Shown here: in pieces, positions 8,878-17,759 of the stretch
Numbering within the stretch: the first letter of the stretch is position 1
Layout: every line of letters begins with the position of its first letter
From: Streptomyces dangxiongensis
GTDB taxonomy: Bacteria > Actinomycetota > Actinomycetes > Streptomycetales > Streptomycetaceae
Assembly: GCF_003675325.1 (NCBI RefSeq)
Contig: NZ_CP033073.1
Coordinates: 7,006,001-7,070,000 of the forward strand
Direction: 5' to 3'
Length of the DNA stretch: 64,000 nt
The notes under the pieces: model-generated
Told to the model about the DNA's origin: nothing
The model's input: the letters and a program-made list of their open reading frames with translations, nothing else
Databases searched by the model: none
Made by a program: the position numbers and the translations under genes

Positions 8878-11283
8878 GTGGAACGTGCGCAGGAACGCCC
8901 AGCGGAGCGGCACGCGGACCGGCCCGCCGAGCCGGGCCGGGACCTGGAACTGCTCGTGCACGGGGTCGGCGGTGCCACGCCCGAGAAGATGCTCGGCGAC
9001 CCGCGCACGGTCCGGGTCACCGGCGACGACACGGCCGCCGTCTTCCGGCGCGCCGAGGACATGGAAACCGCAGGTCAGGACGCGGAAACCGTAGGTCAGG
9101 ACGCGGAAGCCGGCGGTCGGGGCGCGCGGGCCGCCGGGCGCGGGACCCGGAGCGGTCCGGTGCGGGAGGCGTACGTCTGGTGCAACCTGACCTCCGGCGA
9201 CGGCAGCCGCGCCCTGTGGCTGTTGCTGCTGCCGTTCATGGTCGTCAACCTCGCCCACTGGATGCGCCCCGCCGCGCCCGGCCGGCAGCGCACCGTCCGG
9301 CTCTACGGCCTCCTCGTGCGCCTGGCCGCCCTCACCCTGACGGCGCTCCTGATCGGCGCCGCCTGCGAGGTCGCCCTGGACCTGGTGGCCTGGCAGTGCG
9401 CGGGCGTCCCCGGCTGCGTCCGCCGCCACTCCTGGCTGGGCTTCCTGGCCCCCGCCGCCGACGGAGCACCGGCCGGGTCCGGTGGCTGGTGGAGCGAGCC
9501 CGGCCGTCGGCTCGCCCTCGCCGCGACGCTGCCGGCCGCGCTGACCGGCCTGCTCTGGTACCTCGCACACCGCACCTGGAGCGCCTACGAGTCCCACCGC
9601 CCGCTGTCCCGCGCCCCCGAGCCGGACACCGACGGCAGCGCGCTGGCCCGGCCCGGCTTCTGGTACGGACGCCGCCTGGTGGCCCGGCTGCGCGCGGCCC
9701 ACACGGCGGTCGGCCTGCTGACGGTGGCCGCCGCCGTCGCCGTCCCGGCGGCCCGCTTCGACCACCACCCCGACGGCCCCGCCGCCCTGGACGTCCTCGG
9801 CCGGCTGCTCATCGCCGCGCTCCTCGTCTGCGCGGGCGTGGCCGTGGGCGTCGTCTGCCGCCGGGGCCGCAGCGAGAACCGCCTCGACCAGGGCCTCGAC
9901 CGGCACCTCGTGCGCCGGCTGCCGCTCGGCGCGCTGGGCCTGCTGCTGCTCACCCTGCTCTACGCCGGCTGGTCCCGGCCCGGCTGGCAGTCCACCGGAC
10001 GGCTGCCCGGGGACCCGGCCTTCGGCGCCCTCACGACCACCCAGGGCCTGCTCGTCGTCGCGCTCGGCGCCGTGGCCCGGGACCTGTACCGCCGCTGCCC
10101 CGACCCCCGTGCCGGGATGCGGGGCCTCGGCGGCCCCGCGGTCGCGCTGCTCGCCTGCGCACTGGGCGGCGTGATCTCCGGCGGGGTCGCCCAGCGCGTC
10201 GCCGACTGGCTGGACGGCACCCGCGCCCTGCTCGCCGGACCGCCCGTCCTGCTCACCTGGCAGGCGTCCGCCATCCCGCCGCTCCTCGCCGTCCTGCTGC
10301 TCCTCGCCGCCCGGCTCGCCCTGGACACCGCCCGGCTCGCCCGCGCCGAACGCGACCGGGTCCGCCGTGAGCACCCCGGCGAACCCGAGGACCCGTCCCG
10401 CACCCGCGCCGTCGCGCACGCCCGGGCCATGGCCACGCTCACCGACCGGGCGCCCCTCGTCCTCGCCGTGCTCACCGCCGCCACCCTCCTGCTGGGCAGC
10501 GCGTCCCTGGCCGGAGCCCTGGCCACCGGGAAGACGCCCGACGGCGCCGCCCGCCACACCCAGCACGTCGTCCGGGCCGTGGCCGAGACCTCGCAAGCGC
10601 TGGGCTCCTGGCTGGTGGGGTTCGGCTTCCTGCTGTTCGTCACCTGGGGCCGGCGCGCCTACAAGGACGCCTCCGCCCGGCGGACCATCGGCATCCTCTG
10701 GGACGTGGGCACCTTCTGGCCGCGCGCCGCCCACCCCTTCGCGCCGCCCTGCTACGCCGAGCGCGCGGTGCCGGACCTGACCTGGCGCATGGCGACCTGG
10801 ACGCGGCACACCGGCGGCCGGCTCGTCCTGTCCGGCCACTCCCAGGGCAGCGTCCTCGCCGCCGCCGCGGCCTGGCAACTGCCGCCGTCCGCACGCGGGC
10901 GGGTCGCCCTGCTCACCTACGGCTCCCCGCTGGAACGCCTCTACGGCCGCTGGTTCCCGGCCCACTTCGGCCCACCGGCGCTCGCCGCCCTGCACCACGA
11001 CATCGCCTGCTGGCGCAATCTCCACCGCCCCACCGACCCCATCGGCGGCCCCGTCCGCGTCTCCGACGGCACCACCCCCGAGGTCGACCACGAACCCTTA
11101 CGGGACCCCCTCGCCTACGGCCGTACCCCCGAGCACCCTCTCCCGGCCCCGATCCTCGGCCACTCCGACTACCAGGCGGACCCCGCCTTCGCCCGCGAAC
11201 GGGCCCAGCTCCTCAGCCGCCTGCGCCCGGAGCTGCCAGGACAACGCCCCCACCCGGGACCGGGCGGACGAGTCCACGGCTAG
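8878..11283 (+). CDS. Large membrane protein with alpha/beta-hydrolase (lipase-like) motif
   Basis: A protein of about 801 residues. The N-terminal 100 residues contain a GVGGATP segment and a 7-residue tandem repeat. Roughly eight to ten membrane helices follow between about residues 110 and 600, and a cytoplasmic C-terminal part carries the nucleophile-elbow GHSQG with S655. The HGVGG near the N-terminus (about residues 28-32) could be the oxyanion strand of the same hydrolase fold, split by the membrane segments. A lipase or esterase acting at the membrane is a reasonable guess, with unknown substrate. The GTG start has only a weak ribosome site, so the first residues are uncertain. Confidence 0.75.
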   Translation: MERAQERPAERHADRPAEPGRDLELLVHGVGGATPEKMLGDPRTVRVTGDDTAAVFRRAEDMETAGQDAETVGQDAEAGGRGARAAGRGTRSGPVREAYVWCNLTSGDGSRALWLLLLPFMVVNLAHWMRPAAPGRQRTVRLYGLLVRLAALTLTALLIGAACEVALDLVAWQCAGVPGCVRRHSWLGFLAPAADGAPAGSGGWWSEPGRRLALAATLPAALTGLLWYLAHRTWSAYESHRPLSRAPEPDTDGSALARPGFWYGRRLVARLRAAHTAVGLLTVAAAVAVPAARFDHHPDGPAALDVLGRLLIAALLVCAGVAVGVVCRRGRSENRLDQGLDRHLVRRLPLGALGLLLLTLLYAGWSRPGWQSTGRLPGDPAFGALTTTQGLLVVALGAVARDLYRRCPDPRAGMRGLGGPAVALLACALGGVISGGVAQRVADWLDGTRALLAGPPVLLTWQASAIPPLLAVLLLLAARLALDTARLARAERDRVRREHPGEPEDPSRTRAVAHARAMATLTDRAPLVLAVLTAATLLLGSASLAGALATGKTPDGAARHTQHVVRAVAETSQALGSWLVGFGFLLFVTWGRRAYKDASARRTIGILWDVGTFWPRAAHPFAPPCYAERAVPDLTWRMATWTRHTGGRLVLSGHSQGSVLAAAAAWQLPPSARGRVALLTYGSPLERLYGRWFPAHFGPPALAALHHDIACWRNLHRPTDPIGGPVRVSDGTTPEVDHEPLRDPLAYGRTPEHPLPAPILGHSDYQADPAFARERAQLLSRLRPELPGQRPHPGPGGRVHG
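9064..9126 (+). repeat. Three tandem 21-bp coding repeats
   Basis: Three head-to-tail 21-bp units inside the membrane hydrolase gene encode ETAGQDA, ETVGQDA and EAGGRGA. The first two differ by one base; the third is more diverged. This is a recent in-frame expansion in a surface linker. Confidence 0.8.
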
Positions 11284-11336
11284 ACCCCGCCCAGCGCCGC
11301 ACCCGCGCCCCCGGAGCAGAGACCCGGCCGAGCCGC

Positions 11337-13781
11337 TCACGGCAGGTCCGGCAGGTCCTCCCCGAACAGCAGCGTCAGATCGTCGGTGGTCGGGTCGGCG
11401 AGCTGGGCGACCCGGCTCGCATGCCGCTCCACCATCGCCTCGAACGTCTGCCGGGCGGTACGGCCGTTGCCGAACGCGGGCCCCTTCGGAATCGCGGTGA
11501 AGTACTTCAGCAGGGCCTCGCAGGCACCCGGGGCCAGCCGGTACTCGTGCTCGTCCGCCTGCTGCTCAACGATCCGCAGCAGCTCCTCGGGGCCGTAGTC
11601 GCCGAAGGTGATGGTGCGGGAGAAGCGGGAAGCCACACCGGGGTTGACGGAGAGGAAGCGCTCCATCTCCGCGGTGTACCCAGCGACGATCACCACCACC
11701 GCGTCCCGCTGGTCCTCCATCAGCTTCACCAGCGTGTCGATGGCCTCCTTGCCGAAGTCCCGCCCGGCGTCCTGCGGGGACAGCGCGTACGCCTCGTCGA
11801 TGAACAGCACCCCGCCGCGCGCCCGCTGGAACGCCTCCTGGGTGCGGATCGCCGTGGAACCGATGTGCTCCCCGACCAGGTCGACCCGGGACACCTCGAC
11901 CAGATGGCCCTTCTCCAGCACACCGAGGGAGGCGAGGATCTCGCCGTAGAGCCGGGCGACGGTCGTCTTGCCGGTACCGGGGGAGCCCGTGAAGACCAGG
12001 TGGCGCTTGACGGAAGCCGCCTTCAGACCGGCCCGCTGCCGGCGCCGGCCCACCTCGATCATGTCGGTCAGCGCGCGCACCTCGCGCTTGACGCTCTCCA
12101 GACCCACCAGCGCGTCGAGTTCCCCGAGCACGTCCTTCGACGAACGCTGCGGCGGCTCAGGCTCCGGTTGCCCGACGGCGACGGGCGGCTCCCGCTCCGC
12201 GGTCTGCTGCCCGGGGATCGCGCCCAGCAGACCGGTGCCCTGCGGCACCGTCTGCCCGGCCGCCTCACGGGGCGCGGGCGGCCGTGGGCCCCCGCTCTCG
12301 TCGCTGGTGCAGTCCTCCACCACCGGTCCCGTGCCGGGCCCCGCGTCCGGGCCGCCGTCGGCGAACTCGTACCCACCGCGGGCGCACCGTTCCGTACGGC
12401 ATCTGCGCAGCGTCGTACGGCAGCCGTCGAGCACATGGAAGCCGTACCCGCCGCTGCCGCTGACCCGGCAGTTCAGGAAGTTGCCCCGGCCGCCCGCGGA
12501 CACGTAGAAACCGGCCTCCGAGGGGGAGCCGACCGTGCAGCGCTCGATGGTCGGGTCCGCGCCCTTGGTGACGATCACACCCGTCTGGGTGCCGTCCAGG
12601 CTGCAGTTGTTGAGCGTGCCGCCGCTGCCGTGGTCGCGGAACCAGGCACCGGTGGCCGCGTCCCGGATCCGGCAGTCGTCCAGTTGCGCGGTCGCCCCGT
12701 CGCTCACCGAGACGGCCGTGTTGCGCACCTGGGACAGGTCGCTGTCCACGACGTCCGCGCGGGAACCGCGGTCCAGCACGAACAGCGCGTCCGGCACGTC
12801 GTGCACCCGGCAGGAGTCGAGGACGGCGGTGGCGCCGTCGCTCACCCACACCGCCGGGTAGTCACCGGTGCTGTCGAAGATCTCGCACTGGTTGGCGTCC
12901 ACCCGGGTCCCGGGATCCCACACCGACAGGCCGTTGCGCCCGAACTGACGGACCGTCGTCCTGGTCAGGGTGAGCACCGAGCGGGAGCGCAGGTCGACCG
13001 CGTTCTCCGGGATGTCGTGGATGCGGCAGTCGGCGAGCGTGAGCACCGCGTCCGTGTCCAGGGTGATGCCGTCGCCGGTGGTGCGGTGCACATCGCAGTC
13101 GGTCAGGTGCGCGGTGGCCCGCTCGGTGACCTGCACCCCGGAGCCGCGCACCTCGTAGACCTCGCAACCCACCGCCTCCAGCGCGGAGTTCTCGCCGGTC
13201 ACGGTCAGACCGGTGCCGGAGGCGTGGTGCACGCGGCAGCGCTCCAGCCGCGGATGCGCTCCGCCGCGGACCGCCACGCCCGCCTGTCCTGCCGCGACGA
13301 CCTCGCACTCCTCGAACACGCCGCTGCCGCCGTCGAGCACGGTGATACCGATGCCGGCCGGGTTGTCGACGGTGCAGCGGCGCACGGTCGGGCGGGCACC
13401 GCCGCGCACCTCGATGCCGGCGGCCGACCGGGTGACGACGCGCACGTCCATCAGCTCGGGCGTGCCCTCCTCGACCAGCACCGCGGGCGCCGCCGCGTCC
13501 TGGCCCTCCACGTGCAGGTCCTGCACCACGGCCGAGGCCCGCACGGTGAGCGGCACCCCGTCCACCGGCGCGAGCCGCACCGAACCGGAGGACCCCTCGG
13601 GCCCACGGAGCGTCACCGCCCGCTCGATGACGAGGTTCTCCCGGTACGTGCCGGGAGCGACGGTGAGGACGTCGCCGTCGGCGGCGGCCTCCAGGGCGGC
13701 GGCGAGCGACGCGTACTCACCCGTGCGGCGCCGCCACCGCGAAGTACCGGTGTGCGTCACCTGGACCGTGCCCTGTGCCAT
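11337..13781 (-). CDS. Right-handed beta-helix / AAA+ (CbxX/CfqX-type) fusion protein
   Basis: About 814 residues. Residues 25-490 are a run of about 20 imperfect 20-25-residue beta-helix (PbH1) repeats, each with a C-x-V/I-H/R turn. A Pro/Glu-rich linker (490-550) joins an AAA+ ATPase with Walker A GSPGTGKTT (about 599-607) and Walker B/acidic VLFIDEA (about 658-664). The ATPase half belongs to the CbxX/CfqX group that includes EccA of type VII secretion and rubisco-activase CbbX, so it likely remodels a protein partner selected by the helix. I choose the ATG at 13781; an upstream in-frame start would add 13 residues. It is single-gene. Confidence 0.85.
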   Translation of the reverse strand: MAQGTVQVTHTGTSRWRRRTGEYASLAAALEAAADGDVLTVAPGTYRENLVIERAVTLRGPEGSSGSVRLAPVDGVPLTVRASAVVQDLHVEGQDAAAPAVLVEEGTPELMDVRVVTRSAAGIEVRGGARPTVRRCTVDNPAGIGITVLDGGSGVFEECEVVAAGQAGVAVRGGAHPRLERCRVHHASGTGLTVTGENSALEAVGCEVYEVRGSGVQVTERATAHLTDCDVHRTTGDGITLDTDAVLTLADCRIHDIPENAVDLRSRSVLTLTRTTVRQFGRNGLSVWDPGTRVDANQCEIFDSTGDYPAVWVSDGATAVLDSCRVHDVPDALFVLDRGSRADVVDSDLSQVRNTAVSVSDGATAQLDDCRIRDAATGAWFRDHGSGGTLNNCSLDGTQTGVIVTKGADPTIERCTVGSPSEAGFYVSAGGRGNFLNCRVSGSGGYGFHVLDGCRTTLRRCRTERCARGGYEFADGGPDAGPGTGPVVEDCTSDESGGPRPPAPREAAGQTVPQGTGLLGAIPGQQTAEREPPVAVGQPEPEPPQRSSKDVLGELDALVGLESVKREVRALTDMIEVGRRRQRAGLKAASVKRHLVFTGSPGTGKTTVARLYGEILASLGVLEKGHLVEVSRVDLVGEHIGSTAIRTQEAFQRARGGVLFIDEAYALSPQDAGRDFGKEAIDTLVKLMEDQRDAVVVIVAGYTAEMERFLSVNPGVASRFSRTITFGDYGPEELLRIVEQQADEHEYRLAPGACEALLKYFTAIPKGPAFGNGRTARQTFEAMVERHASRVAQLADPTTDDLTLLFGEDLPDLP

Positions 13782-14009
13782 GGCGTTGCCGTGCCCCCAC
13801 CTCGTCGTACTGATGCTCACCGCCCGCCGGGGCGCTGCCGCGGACGCCGGGACCGCGACCCCGCCCGGCCCTCGGGCCGGAGTGCGGTCGACTCCCGGGA
13901 ACCTGCGCGCCCCGGGGGTTCACGCATCCGCGGGTCGTCGCCGAAAGTGCTTCGGCCGGTCCACCGTAGCGTGTGCGTGCACGCCGGGTTGACCAGAGCC
14001 GGAAGGCCG

Positions 14010-14615
14010 TCAGCTACCCGTGCCCGCCTTGCCCCAGTCCGGACCCGCCCGGTCCCAGGCCTGGTCCCAGAGTGCGTACCGCCGGCGGACCATGCGCCAG
14101 ACGGTCAGGCGCCGGCCGGTCTCGACCAGGACCGCGATCACCAGGGCCGCGCCGAACCCGGCGAGTGCGGCGTGCGCCGTCGCCGTGGCGGCATCCAGCG
14201 GGCGGGTCGTTATTCGGCCGTGCGGGTCGGACCAGAGCCTGAAGCGGTCGCCGCGGCCGGGTGACTCCAGGTCCACGAGGACCTGCCCCCGCCGCCGGGT
14301 GCCGTCCGGCGCGCGCCAGTACGCGAGGACGCGGCTGCGGGCGTCGCGCGCGGTGGTGGTGTCGGGATCGGCCTCCGGCGGAGCCCCGCCCAGGTCCCGT
14401 ACCACCGTGGCGGTGACGAGATGACGCGCGTGCCGCTGCTGCCGCACGGACCGCTGGAGCGAGTCCTGGGCGGCGGCGCCGACCAGACAGCCGGTCAGGG
14501 GAGCGGCCACGGCGATCAGCAGCAGTGCCACGAGGGCCACCCACGCCTCGGCCAGATCCGTCGCCCGGCGCAGCGGATTGCGCCGCCAGCGCCACAGCCC
14601 GCTGAGTGCCCGCAT
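14010..14615 (-). CDS. Rv1733c-family membrane protein
   Basis: A 201-residue protein with two membrane helices (about 24-48 and 145-168) flanking a soluble region of about 95 residues, the architecture of the actinobacterial Rv1733c family. The N-terminus begins with a basic WRWRRNPLRRATD segment typical for the group. The function is unknown; the mycobacterial member is a dormancy-associated antigen. In this window it stands alone, facing the same way as the beta-helix ATPase, with 228 bp between them. Confidence 0.8.
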   Translation of the reverse strand: MRALSGLWRWRRNPLRRATDLAEAWVALVALLLIAVAAPLTGCLVGAAAQDSLQRSVRQQRHARHLVTATVVRDLGGAPPEADPDTTTARDARSRVLAYWRAPDGTRRRGQVLVDLESPGRGDRFRLWSDPHGRITTRPLDAATATAHAALAGFGAALVIAVLVETGRRLTVWRMVRRRYALWDQAWDRAGPDWGKAGTGS

Positions 14616-14843
14616 GCCCCACCCCCTTCCGGTCCGTCACGACCCCGGCTTCCGCGCTCACCCCCGGCCCCGGCCGGGGGAGGACCGCCTCACATCCGCC
14701 GCCGTAGCTCTCGCCCGCGGCCTCTCATGAATTTCTCACGTCCCCTCAACGACCGGGGACCGGGCCGGGGTTCCCGGCCCCCGGGCCACGGCCGCGCGCT
14801 GCCCGCGTGCCGGCGGCGTCCGCGTGCCCGTGGTGTGCGGGGG

Positions 14844-15668
14844 CTACGACAGCACCCGCACCGGGTCACCGATCCTGATCGTGCCGGGCGAGAGGGGCAC
14901 CAGGTGCACGCCGAACAGCAGCTCCCCGTCGATCCTGCGGTGCCGCGCCAGGGTGTGGAGCGGCTCCCGGCCGCGTACGGCGGAGTCCTGGTCGTTGGTC
15001 GTCACCACACAGCGTGCGCAGGCCTTCGGGACGCGGAGGTCCACCTCGCCGATGGAGACCCGCGTCCAGTGGTCCTCGGCCCAGGCGCCGGTGCCGGTGA
15101 CGACGATGTTGGGCCGGAAGCGGGTCATGGGCAGCGGGCCCTCGTCAGCGTGGCCGCCCCGCGCTATGAGCGCGTTCAGGGCGTCCAGCGAGGCCGTCGT
15201 GGTGACCAGCAGGGGGAAGCCGTCGGCGAGGTTCACCGTCTCGCCGGGCAGGGCGTACTTGGGCACGATCGGGCGGCGGGTGGCCGGATCGTCCAGGTGG
15301 ACCAGGCGGACGTCGGCCTCGAGATAGGCGCTGCACCAGGCGTGCGCGTCGGCGGCGGCCGGGACGACCTCCACCTTCGTACCGAACACGTTCACCGGCA
15401 CGGTCACGGCCGGCTGCGGCACCTCGACCGTCAGCGGCTCCCGGCCGGGCGCGGACAGACGGACGCCGCCGCCGGCCAGAGGCTCGGCGGCGGCCAGTGC
15501 GAGGCGCGGATGCTCACGTTGTGTGACGACCTTTCCCCCGTCGTCGATCAGTGACCAGCGCCGGTCCCCGGCCAGACCCCACGGCTCCACGACGGCCTCC
15601 CCGGGCGACAGCGCCCGGAACGCCTTGACCGGATGGATGTGGAGCGACCGCACTTCGACGTTTCCCAT
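14844..15668 (-). CDS. MOSC-domain protein, mARC-like
   Basis: A 274-residue protein with the N-terminal MOSC beta-barrel (opening with LHIHPVKAFR, residues about 9-18) followed by the MOSC domain. The motif C217-A-R-C220-V-V-T-T and a downstream REPLHTL resemble the molybdenum-cofactor cysteine region of mARC amidoxime reductases, and FRPNIVV matches the family core. It probably binds molybdenum cofactor and reduces N-hydroxylated compounds with an external electron donor, or acts in sulfur transfer. The ATG start at 15668 matches the family N-terminus. Confidence 0.85.
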   Translation of the reverse strand: MGNVEVRSLHIHPVKAFRALSPGEAVVEPWGLAGDRRWSLIDDGGKVVTQREHPRLALAAAEPLAGGGVRLSAPGREPLTVEVPQPAVTVPVNVFGTKVEVVPAAADAHAWCSAYLEADVRLVHLDDPATRRPIVPKYALPGETVNLADGFPLLVTTTASLDALNALIARGGHADEGPLPMTRFRPNIVVTGTGAWAEDHWTRVSIGEVDLRVPKACARCVVTTNDQDSAVRGREPLHTLARHRRIDGELLFGVHLVPLSPGTIRIGDPVRVLS

Positions 15669-15710
15669 GCCGCCATCGTGCCAAACGACACCGACGGCCG
15701 GGTGTGCCGG

Positions 15711-16157
15711 TCAGTAACCGCGGTACTGCTGCTGCTGGTTGTTGTACGGGTCCTGGTAGGGAGCCGGCGCCGGCCGCGGGGCGGCCGGACGCATGGCCTC
15801 GTACCCGTTGCTTGCCGCCATCGGCCGCTGCTGCTGCTGCGGAGCCTGCGGACCGGGATAGCCACGCGGGGCGCTCGCCTGCTGCGGGATGTACGCCGTG
15901 GGCGCGTACTGCAGCGGTGCGGGCTGCTGCGCCTGCGGGTAGCCGTAGGAGGGAGCCTGCGGGGACGGGGCCGCCGGGAGGGCGGGCAGCGCCGACGGCA
16001 GGGCGGGCAGGCCGCTGCCCGTGTCGTAGGCGGCGGGGACCCGGATCGGGGCGATCTGCGGGGTGCCCCGCTCGGCGACGAGCGAGTCGTAGATCGGGGT
16101 GTCCGGGAAGGAGGCGGAGTAATAGCCGCCGCCATAAGTGGAGCGGGGGGAGGTCAT
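15711..16157 (-). CDS. DUF6643-family Pro/Gln/Tyr-rich protein
   Basis: A 148-residue low-complexity protein starting MTSPRSTYGGGYYS. After a conserved N-terminal 40 residues (PDTPIYDSLVAERGTPQI) it is dominated by Pro, Ala, Gln and Tyr, ending in an NNQQQQYRGY tail. It matches the Streptomyces DUF6643 family as I recall it; no function is known. I choose the ATG at 16157 because a TAACTT -10 box lies exactly 7 nt upstream, giving a leaderless mRNA. The open frame runs 41 residues further but without family character. Confidence 0.75.
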   Translation of the reverse strand: MTSPRSTYGGGYYSASFPDTPIYDSLVAERGTPQIAPIRVPAAYDTGSGLPALPSALPALPAAPSPQAPSYGYPQAQQPAPLQYAPTAYIPQQASAPRGYPGPQAPQQQQRPMAASNGYEAMRPAAPRPAPAPYQDPYNNQQQQYRGY

Positions 16158-16164
16158 GGCACAT

Positions 16165-16170
16165 AAGTTA
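16165..16170 (-). promoter_or_regulatory. Leaderless -10 box of the DUF6643 gene
   Basis: TAACTT on the minus strand, 7 nt before the ATG at 16157, fits the TANNNT -10 rule of leaderless actinobacterial transcripts. The divergent gap to the TerD gene (16158-16448) is unusually AT-rich for the window and must hold both promoters. Confidence 0.5.
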
Positions 16171-16448
16171 AGCCCACGATGTGCCGGTTGGGGAGACCGA
16201 TAAGAGGGTTGTTTTCCGTGTCGGCGCCAGGCTGAGACCCCCAATCCGAGCGAACTCGGCAAAAAGGGACACCGATCCACGTTTGGATCGTGTAACGGCC
16301 GGGTTCTTACCGGGTTACCGGCGGTTGACCGGCGATCTTCCTGTGCCGTTCGGGGGCGTTCGCCGTACGCGGGAATAAGTTGTGCGGGTAGGGACGACCC
16401 GGACCGCCGGGGCGAAAACCGTGGACCGAATACCCGATGGGGGCGGAC

Positions 16449-17753
16449 ATGTCAATGCCGAAAGGCGCCAACGTAGCTGTGGCGACCGCGGCCCTGCGCG
16501 TCGAACTGGGCTGGCGCACCGAGCCCGGGACGCCGGACGCGGACGCCTCGGCACTGCTGCTCGCCGCCGGGAAGGTCCGCTCCGACGGGGACTTCGTCTT
16601 CTACAACCAGCCCGCGCACCCCTCCGGCGCGGTCCGCCACGAGGGCAAGCGGACGACCGGCGGACGCGTCACCGACGCCCTTGTCGCCGACCTCGCGCGC
16701 GTGGAGGGCGCCGTCGAGCGCATCGTCGTCGCCGCCTCCGCGGACGGCGGGACGTTCGGGCAGGTCCCCGGCCTCTACATCGAGGTCACCGACGCCGCTT
16801 CCGGCCAGGTCGTCGCCCGCTTCGACAGCCCCGGAGCGACCGTGGAGACGGCCTTCGTACTCGGCGAGTTCTACCGCCGCCAGGGTGGCTGGAAGTTCCG
16901 CGCCGTCGGCCAGGGCTACGACAGCGGACTCGAGGGCCTGGCAACGGACTTCGGCATCACCGTGGACGAGCCGCAGCGTGCCGCACCACCGGCGACCCCG
17001 GCTCCGGCCCCTGTGTCCCCGCCGGCCGCCCCCACCCCCGCCCCGCCTCCGGCAGCCGCGACCGTGCCGCCACCTCCCGCTGCTCCGCCCGCGTCCACCG
17101 CTCGCCCCGCGCCCGCCGCCCAGCCGGTCCGCCTGTCCAAGGTCACCCTCACCAAGGCGGCCCCCTCCGTCTCGCTGGCCAAACAGGGCGGCAGCTCCGG
17201 AATCATGCGGGTGAACCTCAACTGGCAGGTGCGCAAACAGTTCCCGAGCCGTATCGGCCGGTGGGGCGGCGGCCCGAACCTCGACCTCGATCTGGGTGCC
17301 CTCTACGAACTCGCCGACGGCCGCAAGGGAGTCGTCCAGGCCCTCGGCAACGCCTTCGGCTCGCTCCACCGGCCGCCGTACATCCACCTCGACGGCGACG
17401 ACCGCACCGGAGCCACGGCGAGCGGCGAGAACCTCTCTGTCAACCTCGACCACACGCGGGACTTCCGTCGCGTGCTCGTCTTCGTCACCATCTACGAAGG
17501 CGCCCGTTCCTTCGCCGACCTGCACGCCACCGTCACCCTCCAGCCGCAGTACGGCGCCCCCGTCGAGTTCTCGCTGGACGAGTGCACCGTCCCGTCCCCC
17601 GTGTGCGCGCTCGCGCTGATCACCAACACCGGCGGCGACCTCGTCGTCCAGCGCGAGGCGCGGTACCTGGTGCCGGAGCGCGGCGTGAGCCCGCAGCGGA
17701 CCATGGACCAGGCCTACGGCTGGGGCATGAACTGGACGCCCGGCCGCAAGTGA
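16449..17753 (+). CDS. Double TerD-domain (tellurium resistance-type) protein
   Basis: About 434 residues. An N-terminal TerD domain opens [11 protein letters not shown] and has the calcium-binding-like core FVFYNQP. It is joined by a Pro/Ala linker of about 60 residues to a second TerD-like domain that starts [17 protein letters not shown] and contains [11 protein letters not shown]. TerD proteins occur in tellurite, phage and stress-resistance islands and are thought to act at the membrane in Ca2+-dependent complexes. The start at ATG 16449 gives the usual N-terminus; ATG 16437 is four codons upstream. No other ter gene is near. Confidence 0.85.
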   Translation: MSMPKGANVAVATAALRVELGWRTEPGTPDADASALLLAAGKVRSDGDFVFYNQPAHPSGAVRHEGKRTTGGRVTDALVADLARVEGAVERIVVAASADGGTFGQVPGLYIEVTDAASGQVVARFDSPGATVETAFVLGEFYRRQGGWKFRAVGQGYDSGLEGLATDFGITVDEPQRAAPPATPAPAPVSPPAAPTPAPPPAAATVPPPPAAPPASTARPAPAAQPVRLSKVTLTKAAPSVSLAKQGGSSGIMRVNLNWQVRKQFPSRIGRWGGGPNLDLDLGALYELADGRKGVVQALGNAFGSLHRPPYIHLDGDDRTGATASGENLSVNLDHTRDFRRVLVFVTIYEGARSFADLHATVTLQPQYGAPVEFSLDECTVPSPVCALALITNTGGDLVVQREARYLVPERGVSPQRTMDQAYGWGMNWTPGRK

Positions 17754-17759
17754 GCGGGC

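Noticed and set aside
8848..11091. Very long minus-strand open frame opposite the membrane hydrolase
   Set aside because: Composition is Gly/Glu/Gln/Arg-rich with no domain, as expected for the reverse strand of a high-GC gene; the plus-strand product has membrane helices and GHSQG.
11421..14264. Long plus-strand open frame opposite the beta-helix/AAA+ gene
   Set aside because: No motif in that frame; the minus strand has clear Walker motifs and repeats.
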